Assembly: GCF_030272615.1 (NCBI RefSeq)
Contig: NC_081412.1
Span: 98,889,796-98,953,795 of the forward strand
DNA length: 64,000 nt
Source: Cryptomeria japonica
Taxonomy: Eukaryota; Streptophyta; Pinopsida; Cupressales; Cupressaceae
Direction of reading: 5' to 3'
This document shows, piece by piece, positions 46,919-58,056 of this stretch (position 1 is the stretch's first letter; each line of letters starts with the position of its first letter). Under the pieces are notes generated by a model. It did no database searches. It saw only the letters and a program-made list of their open reading frames with translations, and was not told the origin of the DNA. A program made the position numbers and the translations under genes.

Positions 46919-47933
46919 TGTAGTGTAAATTTTTTGTCAATCCTTTAATAATAAATTACACAACATTCAATGAAGCATTATATGAAAGAGTAAAAACAAG
47001 TAAACAAATTTAAACAACTCCCTCAAATTGCTCTATTGTTCTATATTCTTAAGGACTTTGCGTATTTATGGGTTGGCTCTCAGATGCATGATCACAAGAT
47101 GACAACTCAATAAATGAGAGTGATGCAATGCAATTTTAAAATCTATATAATATGCAAATCATTAATTATCATGAAAAATGCAAGGAAATCCATCATGCAA
47201 AATGATCTAATTGATATGCTAATTATGATGAAGCTAATGAGAATGCTATTGATAGTAAGGATGAGATTGCTAAAAATGCTAAGAAATGCTAAGGAGTCCT
47301 CTCATGTCTGAAAGGAGGGCTATTTATAGATTTTTCAAGACCAAGGCTGAGGTGGGATGAATCGACGGTGGAGATATCAACAGTCGAAAGTGAATAAGTT
47401 AGGAAGGAGGTTGAAAGGGAGGGCACTTGCCATCCCTAGAGGGACAAGTGTCAAGGAATCTCCACCAAGTGCCAACAAAGAGGCAAGTGACAAGGAGAAG
47501 AAGCACAAGTGGAAAAGGTGCCATGTATCCTCAAGAGAGGGTGAACAAACCACAAGAGGTTAGGATAAGAAGGTTGGAGAAGATAGGGTTGGTTAACCCA
47601 TGGTCAAATTAGGAGTAGGAGTTAGAAAGAGGTTAGAAGGTGGTTATGAGTAGGAGACATGTGATTTAATTAAAATTAAATGAGAGACACATGTGAGATT
47701 TATTTGAATTAATAATTCAAATTAAGAAGGAAAGAAAACAAAACAAATTAATTAAACTTTTCCATTTAATTAGGAAAATAGAAGAATTGGATTAAGATAC
47801 AGAGAATTAGAAATAATGAACTATATAAATAAATTAATAAATTCATTTATATAGTAAAGGAATAAAAGATTTTAATTAATTAAATAACTTTGTATTTAAT
47901 CAATTATCTCCATACCAATTTTTAGTGTATACA
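46919..47933 (-). repeat. Element E 5' LTR
   Basis: 1015 bp; minus-strand start TGTATACAC, end TACACTACA. Matches 22832-23871. TATAAATA lies at 47321-47328 on the minus strand. Confidence 0.9.
47321..47328 (-). promoter_or_regulatory. TATA box in E 5' LTR
   Basis: TATAAATA on the minus strand, also present in the 3' LTR at 23233-23240. Confidence 0.5.
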
Positions 47934-47978
47934 ATTTTCTCCCTCTAATGGTGGAAACCCTATTTTTTCACCATTACA
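47934..47978 (+). repeat. Element D 3' LTR, right piece, after E
   Basis: After the duplicated atttt (47934-47938) the sequence runs ctccctctaatggtgg to tttttcaccattaca, matching the end of the A-family LTR (tttttcacccacc...cattaca). It completes the LTR that stops at 22831. Confidence 0.78.
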
Positions 47979-48202
47979 GGTTCATTCTTATGTAGTCATC
48001 TTGAAACCATAAGTGAAATATTCTGAGAGAAACAACGAAAATATCACACAAGATAGAACATAATGGAACTTCATGGGAGCAACTGATATATGTAGGTATA
48101 AACTTTGTGTTTAATAGTTCTTCTTTGTTTCATTTTAGTGTGTTTTAGATTAGATAGCATTCTAGAATATATTTGTGGCTATTTAGTAGTTTCTATATAT
48201 AG
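47979..48202. other. Unassigned sequence between D and F
   Basis: About 220 bases with no recognised element or gene. It may be the original flank of D, or part of the 3' LTR of F whose left end is uncertain. Confidence 0.35.
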
Positions 48203-48821
48203 TGCAAATGGAATGTTAAAACTATTTTGAAGCCAACAAAGATCCAACCACATAAAACCCTAGTTCTACAATTAAGAATCTACCATACACCAATGAAGAA
48301 CCTAAAACACCCAAACCACAATAAAATAGAAATATTATACCATTCATGTGCTTAGTAGGGTTTAATCTCCATTGTTTCCCATTTCCGTTGATCTTGTTTG
48401 ATATAGTTGCTCTCATATTTTGTATTATGCACAAGAGCTCAACAAAGAATGGATTGTGGTTGTGTAGATACTTGAGTGATTGATCACTATGAAAGTTGAT
48501 TGATCTATGAAAGGACAATCTTATATAGAAGACACCTTAGAAAATGGAGGGATAGGATTAAGAGGTGAAAGGATAAATGGCCGGCTAGGATTAATGGGTA
48601 GGTATAGAAAATAATAAACTATGAAGGGGATAGTTAGGATAATATGAAGAGATGAATGACAAGTATCACTGAGGGAAAAAGATAATGAATTAATTAATAA
48701 ATAAATATATATTTAATTAATATAATAAGTGGGACCAATTAAATAAATAAAATATTTATTTAATTAGGCTAGGATAATAATAAAATATTTATTCAATTAG
48801 GCTAGGACAATTTTAGGTGTC
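48203..48821 (-). repeat. Element F 3' LTR (left end approximate)
   Basis: Minus-strand start TGTAGACACCTAAAATTG at 48821, preceded by a polypurine tract CAAAGAGGGGAAAAA. It aligns with B1 through attataccattcatgtg, cacaagagctcaac and ttatatagaagacac. The left end is set by comparison with B1. Confidence 0.7.
48521..48530 (-). promoter_or_regulatory. TATA box in F LTR
   Basis: TTCTATATAA on the minus strand, matching the position of tctatataagg in B1. Confidence 0.5.
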
Positions 48822-49290
48822 TACATTTTTCCCCTCTTTGAGACAATGCAGCTTGTCGCATTGGCTCAAAGAAAATAAGATTAAATGATACAACATTTGC
48901 CCTAGGTAAGGAAGACAACATTCCCCCTCGAGAGTTTGGGTGAAGATTTTTCAAAAAATCACAAACAATCTCTCGAAAAGAAAGAAAGGCGAGAACAATT
49001 TTAAAAATAAATGAATTAATTAAATAAATAAAAATCTATTTAATTAATAAAAGGCTTAGGATAAAATAATTAATTAAATAAAATATTTATTTTATTAGGT
49101 TAGGACAATTTTAGGTGGCTACATTTTGCCCTTCTTTGAGACAATGCAACTTGTCGCGTTGGCTCAAAGAAAATAAGATTAATTGATACAACATTTGCCC
49201 CAAGTAAGGAGGACGACGTTCCCGCTCAAGAGATTGCATAAAATGTTTTCAAAAAATAATAGTCAATCTCTCAAAAAGAAAGAAAGGCTA
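48822..49290 (-). repeat. Tandem duplication across LTR/polypurine junction of F
   Basis: The segment starting tttttcccctctttgagaca at 48822 recurs as ttttgcccttctttgagaca at about 49120. Between them lies a 130-bp piece of LTR start ending ttaggtggctaca. The unit is therefore about 300 bp and includes LTR end, polypurine tract and adjoining internal sequence. Confidence 0.85.
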
Positions 49291-50410
49291 AAAGGGATAA
49301 GAATAAGACGATAGATTTAGATGGGTGAAATTGGACTCAAAAGGGATCAACGAGCAAGGCAAAGGCACCAGGAGGTGAACATAGCCAGTTAGGGTTCCAC
49401 AACCTATACATAGAGGCCAAGGGGGAAAGTATCCTCATTTTCATCCACTACCCTTGAGAGATCAAAGTAGAGAGCATCTATAGATCTTAGGAGATTAGTT
49501 AATAGTTGAGGGGCTACGGTAGTCAGACTACACTTCTTTGATCGAGTCCGACGGTTTGAGCGGCCTGCAAACATGGCCGAACTAGTATGTAGCTTAAACT
49601 TGCTTGTTCATTTAGCATTTAATGTGCATTTATTAGGCTTGAATACAAGTTTAGACAAAAATGTAAAATTAGTGCTTAGGGTTTTGAATGTGTCTATGTC
49701 TTTTTAGGGCGCGTATATGATGTGACAATGCGCATAGGTATAGTATGTCTGCGTATGTGATTATAATCGTGTTTGTGTCTAGTATTTCCACATTTGTGAT
49801 TTTAAGTCATGCATAGGATATTATGTTGCATCTGCACAGAGAAGCACCCCATATATGTGCCAAATCACGTGTGTGCAAGGTAAAACTGCATATGTGCAAT
49901 TATAGTGTGGATAGGTCTGGCCTTAATGCCTATGTGTCTAAGAAGGTTGAAATCAATAGTTCCATGATAGAAATATGTTGTCGATTAGATAAATTATCAA
50001 GAGGATACACTCAGATAGGTACCTCAACTAGGATAGGGTAAAATTAGGGCAGGAATCAACAACCATGTGATAAACATGTATAGATAATTAGATAAACTAT
50101 CAAGAGGATACACTTAGATAGGTGCCCCTAGGCGGATAGGATGCTAAGTAAATTTAGGATGAGCTGTCAAATTGATAAACTCTAGTGAGTGCTCTAGCAA
50201 GGTAGGATAAAAACTATGTGCAATGTGATAAACATATACACTGATAGGATGTAGCACCATATGATAGACATAAGAACTATGAAGATAGAGCCCGATGAGC
50301 AGTACCATGTGATAAACATAAACACCACTAGGCTAGGATAGATTAAGAAACACTATGTGATAGACATGAGTAGTACTAGGACTAATGCGATTGACTTAAT
50401 ATGATTGCAG
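49291..50410 (-). other. Element F post-pol region with short repeats
   Basis: No gene. An accatgtgataaacat-like string occurs near 50063, 50224, 50252, 50306 and 50353, and gataaattatcaagaggata near 49988 recurs at about 50092. The region ends with tgattgcag before the PMD ORF. Confidence 0.6.
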
Positions 50411-52295
50411 GAGTATCTATCTAGCTTAGTTGGAGTCACAAGAGAGATTCCCTATGACATAGAGGTTGTGACCAGAGCTGAACGAGTTGACAATGTAGCA
50501 ATAGAGGCTATGGGGTTGCGATATATTATGTTCATGCTTGAGATCTGGGTGAACACATGATTGTTGATTGCTCTTGCAGAGAGATGGAACTTTGAGAAAT
50601 GCTCTTTTTATTTGCCAATTGGCAAGATGTCAGTCACACTCGAGGATGTACACATGATACTACAAATACTGATCATAGGTGAGCTGGTGATCTATGATCG
50701 AGAGAGGGATGCAGATGCTTTGCAATGGTGTTTGAAGATCATAAGCTTGAGATCAGAGGAGGTCACTTGAGCTGGGAGGTCATGTACACTAGCAGACATA
50801 CACTAGTTGTAATGGTAGGAGGGATCATTGGTGGGTTCCTATGTTCGAATAGGATGACTCATGGATTGGCTACTTAGTGGGGGAGAGAACTAGAGATTAT
50901 CTTGACTCAAAGGATGAGTTTTGCATGGGGACCATGTGTATTAGCTCACCTATACATGAGTTTGTGTACCTCAGTAGCTATGTGATTGGTTGTGGGGTGA
51001 CTCTACTATAGATTTGGGCTAATGAGCATATACTTCTAACTAGGCTAGTTCACTTTTGATTCAAAGGACACAAGCAATATTATGTACATATGTCTGGTAT
51101 GATCACTTCTTAGCCATGACTAGGGAAGTTAGAGTACTGGTGCAAAGTAATAGACGATATTGACACTGTGATATGGAGGCCATACTTGGACTGCGAGGTG
51201 TGGCCGGAGGATGAGAATGAGTTGTCATTTTTCTTCAAGAAAAAACATCTGATAGGGCAGATGGCATACATTTTGGATAGATAACTACTAGATAGGGTAT
51301 CCAAGCAGTTTGAGAGAGTTCAACAAATGCCTTGGGGATTTTGAGAGTTTGCTTTGATAGTTTGGGAGCAAGTACACTGGGGCTTGATTTTGTCATATGA
51401 TACTACAGTTATAGAGTTTTAGGCGCTTGTACCAATGTCATGGTATCTATTGAGGGATGTGGAAAATGTAGGTATGATTATGATGCTTATTTTCTTGCAT
51501 ATCCATTTCCATGACTTACAACACTAGGGGAGCTAGTACTAGGGATTGCTGATAAGGATGGTGGAGGCAGATGAAGGAGGCAAAGGAGAGGAAGGCTAGG
51601 AGGATATTCTGAGGGAGAGGAAGAGGGGATGTTGGAGGCCGAGGGGGAGATGGAGGCCAGGGAGAGGGGGGATAGGACAAGGAAGGAAAACCACTGAGGT
51701 TAGTAATGGGTGGAGGAGGACAACCAGTGCAGGTTGCAACATAGATACATGGTCAATTAGAGGGTGTCCCACAATAGGATAGGAGGGATGAGGGGATGGA
51801 AAAGGATATAGGTGGAGGGGATGAGGAGGAGGATGAGATTGTTTCCCTTAGGGAGGTCACACAAGGATAGGCTGATGAGATAAAGCACCCAGAGAGGGAG
51901 GTGGCCAGACTACAGAGATAATTATAGGAGGGTAGAGATGAGAGGGACAAGGCCATCGAGTGGTATACAACTATTAAGGATACCATTTGGATTTCTAGGA
52001 CAAATCAATAAAAAGATATGCCTTATTGCATCAGGGTTGGAGAGAAGATTGGGTATTGGAGAAGCCTATATGAGGCATCGGTTCCACCTTACTTGAGGGT
52101 AGGTAGCTACAAAAAGGAATCTCGGTCTACTACCATAAGGAGGGATAGGTAGATGGCTTCTAGTGGTAGAGTGATGTGGCCACCACCACTAGTAGGATAA
52201 GTGGGAGAGGGGCAGTGACAAATCCAGGGGCTGGGCCTTCAGGAGTTAAGATTTTGTTGAGGCCTACCAGTTTCGAGGGAGGGAGTTCATCATAG
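50411..52295 (+). pseudogene. Plant mobile domain (PMD) ORF, antisense in F
   Basis: Related to 24582-26517 but more decayed. Recognisable parts are EYLSSLVGVTREIPYD, WNFEKCSFYLPIGKM and SVTLEDVHMILQI (50561-50680), aligning with NTFHLPTGEM and KDVYKILRIP of E. The following 1 kb has many stops; the C-terminal portion is Glu/Gly/Arg-rich (about 51540-51960) and ends GGSSS with TAG at 52293-52295. Orientation and position relative to LTR and integrase are as in E. Confidence 0.72.
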
Positions 52296-54205
52296 CTCTC
52301 TATGGTCCATTTTGTATTAGTTTTGTATGATGATGTTGACACCTTTAGATAATTTTTGTAATATTATTTTTGGACATCATTGTATCATGACACATTATTT
52401 TTTGATATATATATGAGATGATCTATTTTGGTGGTAACTATATGCTTATGTTCTTATATGATGCATTTATTATATATGATTCTATATGTTTATGATGCCT
52501 ATTATGATGATGCATTTGATGTATGATGTTCTTATGTGATCTATAATGCTTATGATGTTGATTATCCTATGATGTGATGTAATGCTTATGGGATGCATTT
52601 TTTTTTATATGTCTATGTCATGCATGCCAATGTAATGGAAATACTATAATGATATATGATGTATGCATGTATGTCCATTATGCTTAAATGATGCGCTAAC
52701 AAGTGGTGCGTGCAGGATGTGATCTTATGATATGATTATATGCAAACTAATGTATGAATATGCGAGATGGATGAAAATATGATTTCTATGTATATGATAT
52801 GCATGATGCATACTAACTTGTCATGATATAGATGGACACTAAATGAAATGCAATTTTTTTTGGTGTGTCATTATACTCAGTCATGTGATTTTGAACTACA
52901 GGGATTCGGGGAAAGACGATGGAGGACAAAGCAAAAAAGGGGGATGGAAGGTAGAAGATATGGAGGTGAATGAGCTTCTTGTGCTATTATCATCATTTAT
53001 CTTATTGTGGCAAATGTATTATGGCCATCTAGATATAGGTTCGACCTAGATAGTCATTATATCATTTGCATAGAGATCAGACTGTCACAAACAAGGAATG
53101 CCCCAATTCACACTAGACTCACAATATCCTCATATCCTTAGACAATCCATAGTATTATTGAGAGAATCCAAAAAAGAAAATATAGGTGAACATACCCCAT
53201 CCTCGCTTTTCTAGTCAAAGACATCCTGGAGATAAGATCTCTAGTTAGAGACATCCCAGAAAAGCTAAAAGACATGTCACTGCAAAATATAAAATCAAAG
53301 ACTTGACCCGAACATAAATTGAAATCCTCAAGTTATAAGTGTATCTTGCCACATATGTTAACATGTTTGATTAGGTCACAATGTTGTCATATTGATAAAG
53401 GACAAAAGATGCTAAAAAACCCTGTTGTAGTCAAAGTCTGCTAGAAGATTGGTTTGTTGAAAGCTCACTACTGCTTGTGTCTCATCTGAAATTGACTTAT
53501 TCCACTAAATAGATACTTTATTATAGAGAGGAATAAAAACTTTATTGTGGATCAGCGATGCAAGTTATCTTTTATTGTGGATTGTGCATGAAAAGAAGGA
53601 ACGAAAAGTGGATGCTCCTTAAAACATCCGATGCCAAGGTTCCACTTCCATCACTAGGTTTAGGATCCGCCCCCTAGTTATAGATAGGACTTGATTTATT
53701 ACGGGTGAAGGGAAAGGGTGGAAATGGGTTTCTTATAGATAGTGAACCAATATTAGGTAGATCAATAACAATCCATGATGGGAATGGGCAAGTTTATTAT
53801 GGAAAGGTAGGTTGTGAGTGCATGCAAAATTGAAAAGGGGGAAAATGAATCCTGAAGGAGGGAGGAGCAAAAGTCTCTACACATGGTGCTAATAACCTGG
53901 TTTTCACCATGCTACTTGCTCAGGGCACCGCTAAAATGGTTTTAACCATTAGACGAATTTATTTTTGTTTACTTTTTTTGATTTTTCAATTTTTTTTTGT
54001 ATTTTTGATATTTTTTTTGTATTTTTAATTAAGATACTCTGAAAAGCTATGTGTAAAACCTGCGAAGGTGCATGCTATTGATAGGATCATCCAATGGTTC
54101 TACTTCTGGTGGTGATAACTGATATGCACCTGATCCATAAACTGTTGTGATGACATAATACACAAGCTAATTTGTTTTAAACTTGTCCATTTTCTCTTTG
54201 TCCTA
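52296..54205 (-). other. Element F region between PMD ORF and integrase; no gene
   Basis: AT-rich with tgatg/tatgatg strings (52400-52800), then mixed sequence and a T-rich tract (53960-54040). The order matches 26518-27070 plus 36541-37725 in E. Confidence 0.5.
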
Positions 54206-55237
54206 CTAATTTTTAGGGTTTTCTCTTAGGACCAAGTCACCTACCTCAAATGTGAGAGGCTTCACTTTGTGATTGTAGTTGTGACTCATACGATGTTGAT
54301 ATTCTTTGAGATAATTGAATATAGTTTGTTGACACTCATCTAATAATTCCAAATCTTGCAACCAAGAGACCTTATAGTCTTCATCACTGATAAGATTGCG
54401 CAAAGAGACCAGTAAAGATGGTAACTCAACCTCAATGGGCAAGATGACTTCTACACCATAGAAAAGTAAATACGGAGTGGATCTAGTAGGTATGCATACA
54501 CTTCTAAGATAGGCCCATAGTGCAGGATTCAATTGGATATGTCAATTACGACCAACACTATGTTTATGAGAATTTTGAGGATAGTTTTGTTAGATGCCTT
54601 AGAGTGACTGTTATCCTAGGGGTAATTTGGAGTGGAAAAATGATGGTAAATATGGAATCGGTCACAAAGTTCATGAACATCCTGATTCTTGAATGGACAC
54701 CCATTATCTATGATGATGGAAAGAGGAACACTGTAGTGACATATGGTATAATTAAGGATAGAAGTTGCAATATGCTTTCTGGTGACTTGGGTGAGAGGAA
54801 CTACCTTAATACACTTTGTGAAATAATTTGTGGTTATGATAATTAATTTATGGTCATTGGAAGATGGAGGGTGAATCTTTCCCAAGAGATCGAGTCTCCA
54901 CTGATAAAAGGGCCATGGAGTGGAGATCGGTTGAAGTTCTTGAGCAGGTGCATGAATGAGGTTTCCATGAATCTGACACTACTTGCATTTCCTGACAAAC
55001 TAATTTGAGTCCTTCTCCACTGTAGGCCAATAATAACCAGTCCTCATAAGTTTCTTAGCTAAGGTTGGACCACTAGAGTGAGCCCCACATATACCTTTGT
55101 GAACTTCATGTAACACGATTTGAGTTTTGTCACTTTTTGAACATCTATGGAGAGTACCATTAAGACCTTGTAGATAAAGGGTGTCGGCTATGATGACGTA
55201 GTGGGAGGATTGATGGATGAAGGTACGCCACTAATTA
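54206..55237 (-). pseudogene. Element F integrase, N-terminal part cut by G
   Basis: The zinc domain (EVHKGICGAHSSG; RKCK and CQIHGN around a stop; about 55100-54960), the core (WPFYQWRLDLLGKIHPP; DNGCPFKNQDV with the second Asp; 54885-54616) and the C-terminal part (FEVGDLVLRENPKN, 54206-54532) are readable. Stops and a frameshift lie between 54616 and 54532. The frame runs up to the insertion point of G. Confidence 0.87.
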
Positions 55238-56356
55238 TGTTGGCAAGAGACACTGCATGTATGTTGAGATGTCATTGATGGCAACTCATATCAGTTTTGG
55301 CATCCGCACTTCATGTTTTCATCATTGCAGAAGATTGATTGGAGATTGATCAAGTATTGGTGAGGTCTAGTGAGAACAGGATATCCGACAAAGTGTATAA
55401 TGTTTTGGTTGGCAGATTATTTTGGTTGAGTTTTAAGCTTTTTCGATTTCGGGGAAAGTTTGTAGATATGCAATTTACCTTATTCCAAGTTTGTGGCCTC
55501 CGATGATAAATTTTGTGCAAATTAGAAGGTCTGGTAATCATGTCTTTGGTTAGAACAGTGGTTATCTATGGTAACATGTGGTAATTCTATTTGCGGATCT
55601 TGTGGATCAATTTTTGTGGTTGATTATGTGTTCAAGGTTGGTAAGATGACTTGTGGGAAGCGTGTGGACATTTTGTTTTGGTCTTCTTAATTATTTTTGG
55701 GTCGGTTTGAGCTTATTTGGGTAACACTTTTCATATTGCATGTTATGCGGTTTTTGGGCCAACATGGTGGTAACCTAAATTAGTGATGCGGATATATAAG
55801 ACAGGTTTATTTGATCATTTTGGTATTTGATGATTGCATGGGATGTGTGTGTGATTGATTGTGCGTAGTTTCATATGCACAAGGTGAATATTTGTGCTCT
55901 GGTATGTTGTAGAATATCAGAACAGAGCAATTTTACATAATGACGTAAGAATATATTTTGTGCTTAACCAAAACTATATCCAAGCATTTTTTGATGCTAC
56001 TTCATAGTTCAAACTTCATTCTAATCTCTTACAAACTTTTGTAAGGCAGTGAGCCATCTGAGTAGTAGCCCTTATTTGTAGATTGAGCAGTGAGCTCTAG
56101 GCAGTGTGCCTGAATGTATGTGCATTCCCTCTATGTAATATAATACTAATATTGTGGGTTTGAATCCCATTGTGTTTTTTCCCTTAATTGGGTTTCCATA
56201 TAAAAATCTTGGTGTTATGGTGTTGCTGATCTTTGCTTTGTGTTTCTGCATTTTAATTTCCTTCATATGCATTAAATGGTTTAAAGGTCAGATTGTCAAA
56301 GTCAAAAATTATAGAGCACTGATTCACCCCCCTCTCAATGTTCCTTGATTCCAATA
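55238..56356 (+). repeat. Element G 5' LTR
   Basis: 1119 bp, tgttggcaag to ttccaata. Aligns with 61504-62433. A TATATAAG lies at 55793-55800. Confidence 0.9.
55793..55800 (+). promoter_or_regulatory. TATA box in G 5' LTR
   Basis: gatatataag in the middle of the LTR; the 3' LTR has the diverged caaatatatgac at the same place. Confidence 0.5.
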
Positions 56357-56358
56357 AT

Positions 56359-56371
56359 TGGTATTAGAGCC
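56359..56371 (+). other. Primer-binding site of G
   Basis: TGGTATTAGAGCC, two bases after the LTR end, one mismatch from TGGTATCAGAGCC, the site that pairs with the 3' end of plant initiator Met tRNA. Confidence 0.9.
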
Positions 56372-56424
56372 TAGTTCCTTGGAAGAAGCTTGATAGCTTG
56401 AGGTTAATCTAGGAAGGTGAATCA

Positions 56425-57615
56425 ATGGATTCTGGTAGTCTTAGAAAGCAGTTGGTTGTTTCTCTTGAAGATATTGATCATGCATAATATGAGAACTGAC
56501 AAGTGAAAACAAATCTCAAAGATGTTGAAGAATAAATTGAAACATTGAAGGATCAGTTGAAAAAATCAAGGGAAAATAGAAATGAACTTGTTGATCAACT
56601 TAAGTAGAAGGAAAGTCAGAGCATTGATGAAGAATCCTTGAGGGAAAAGACAGAAGAATATGATAGACTAGCTAGAGTGAATATAGTTCAAAAGAATGAA
56701 ATGGAAGCTATTGTGTTGAGATTGACAAAAGAGATTGAAGAAAGGAAGAAGAATGCAGAAAAGATTGCTCAGTTCTCGAAAGACAAATTTGAAGAATGTT
56801 GTAGACTTGAGAGTGAGAATGGAAAATTTAATCTTGACCTACAAGATGCTAGACAACATGAGGAAGATCTTGAAAGACAGATCATTCTTATTAGATATGA
56901 TCTTGATGTTGCAAATGAATACAAGAAGAAGTTCTAGATCACTTCAACCAAGCTTGATAAAATGCTTGCAAGTCAAAAGAATCCTAATGACACTCAAGGT
57001 CTTGGATATGAGAAATGAGAAAGCTCTGGGTCTGGTAAAAGAAATCCTAAGACTCAACAGTAGAAGAACAACTCAAGAAAGCCTCCGGTAAGACAACCCA
57101 ATATTCATAAATTCAATGGCAATTGTTTTGTTTGCAATAAATTCTGCCATATGGTAAGTCAATGCATAAATAGGATGATCAATAATGGTCCATCTTTTAC
57201 CGGTAAATGTTTCAAATGCAATAAGTATGGTCATAAGATAAATGTATGTAGAAGTATGATGAATAACCTTCAAGATAAGAGGAATGTCAGATGTTATGCA
57301 TATGGTATATTTGGACATGTTGCTAATCAATTCAGATCAACAAGAAATCAGATGAATTTCAGACCTATGTAAGGAAATGTTGTTTTCTATGCTTGCAACA
57401 AATCCAGTCACATTGATAAGTATTGCAGAAGCAAAAATGTGAACAAGAGAGGTTTGGAAAATAAGAATAAGAATGAGAAGCCATATGAGAAGGGAAAAGA
57501 AAAATTTGAGGAGATCAGAGATCAGATGAAGAAGACATGGGTTAAGAAGAATGATTCAGAGGCAGGAAGTGGGTCCGCACCTGATTCTGGTGCTGTAACT
57601 ACATCCAGTAACTAA
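56425..57615 (+). pseudogene. Element G gag-like ORF: coiled coil and zinc knuckles
   Basis: One frame of 397 codons starting ATGGATTCTGG. The first 170 residues are a heptad-rich coiled coil (for example EAIVLRLTKEIEERKK). Four knuckle units follow: CFVCNKFCHMVSQC, CFKCNKYGHKINVC (intact CCHC), CYAYGIFGHVANQF and a CNKSSHIDKYC-type fourth. There are eight in-frame stops and no frameshift; all stops fit C-to-T change of CAA, CAG or CGA. The usual copia gag domain (UBN2 type) is not recognised. The product would bind RNA and multimerise. Confidence 0.8.
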
Positions 57616-58056
57616 ACCTAGGCATCCAACCTTGGGGGAGTTATAATGAAGATCTTTCAAACCCCCTGTTTGAAGAACTGTGCCTATTTCCGGTAGGTTG
57701 CACAAGTATTTATGATTGCAGATGTTTGTGGTCGATTTTCGAAAGATTTGAACCTATTTGAAGATCCGGTGAATAATTTCTAACAGATATAGAGCATCCA
57801 GAAGAATTAGGGCATAGTTTTTTTATTGTAGTGAAAAGTTAGGTTTGTAGAAAATAAAAGGCAACTTTTCCTCTTCATTTCTCTCTTTGTGATTGAAGAG
57901 AAGAAGTATAGAGAGTTCTATAAAGAAGGCGATCAAGCGAAATTTGGTGCTATCAATTTTCGAAGAGATTTGGTGAGTAAAATCTAATCCGATATCAAAG
58001 GTATTTCGCAGGAAAAACCCTCTTTCAATTGAAGTTTGCAATTCAAATATGTAAGA
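57616..58056 (+). other. Element G spacer between ORFs
   Basis: About 440 bases with no gene. It ends gaagtttgcaattcaaatatg before the second ORF start. Confidence 0.5.

Larger units (their letters stand above)
22832..47933 (-). mobile_element. Element E: Ty3/gypsy retrotransposon with nested insertions
   Basis: Both LTRs (3' at 22832-23871, 5' at 46919-47933) are on the minus strand and alignable, both with TGTATACA start and TACACTACA end. Flanks are gtttt (22827-22831) and atttt (47934-47938), a target duplication with one G/A mismatch inside the LTR of D. From the 5' LTR leftwards lie the primer site, leader, gag, protease, G-patch, RT, RNase H and integrase; then a post-pol region carrying an antisense PMD ORF. 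A copia-type solo LTR and a LINE are inserted between integrase and PMD ORF. Without these, E would be roughly 16 kb. Confidence 0.85.
48203..55237 (-). mobile_element. Element F: Ty3/gypsy retrotransposon, 3' part
   Basis: Minus-strand element of which the 3' LTR, antisense PMD ORF and integrase are visible. The layout (integrase, T-rich tract, antisense PMD, polypurine tract, LTR) is the same as in E. Its integrase gene is cut at 55237 by G; the rest must lie right of the window. Confidence 0.8.
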
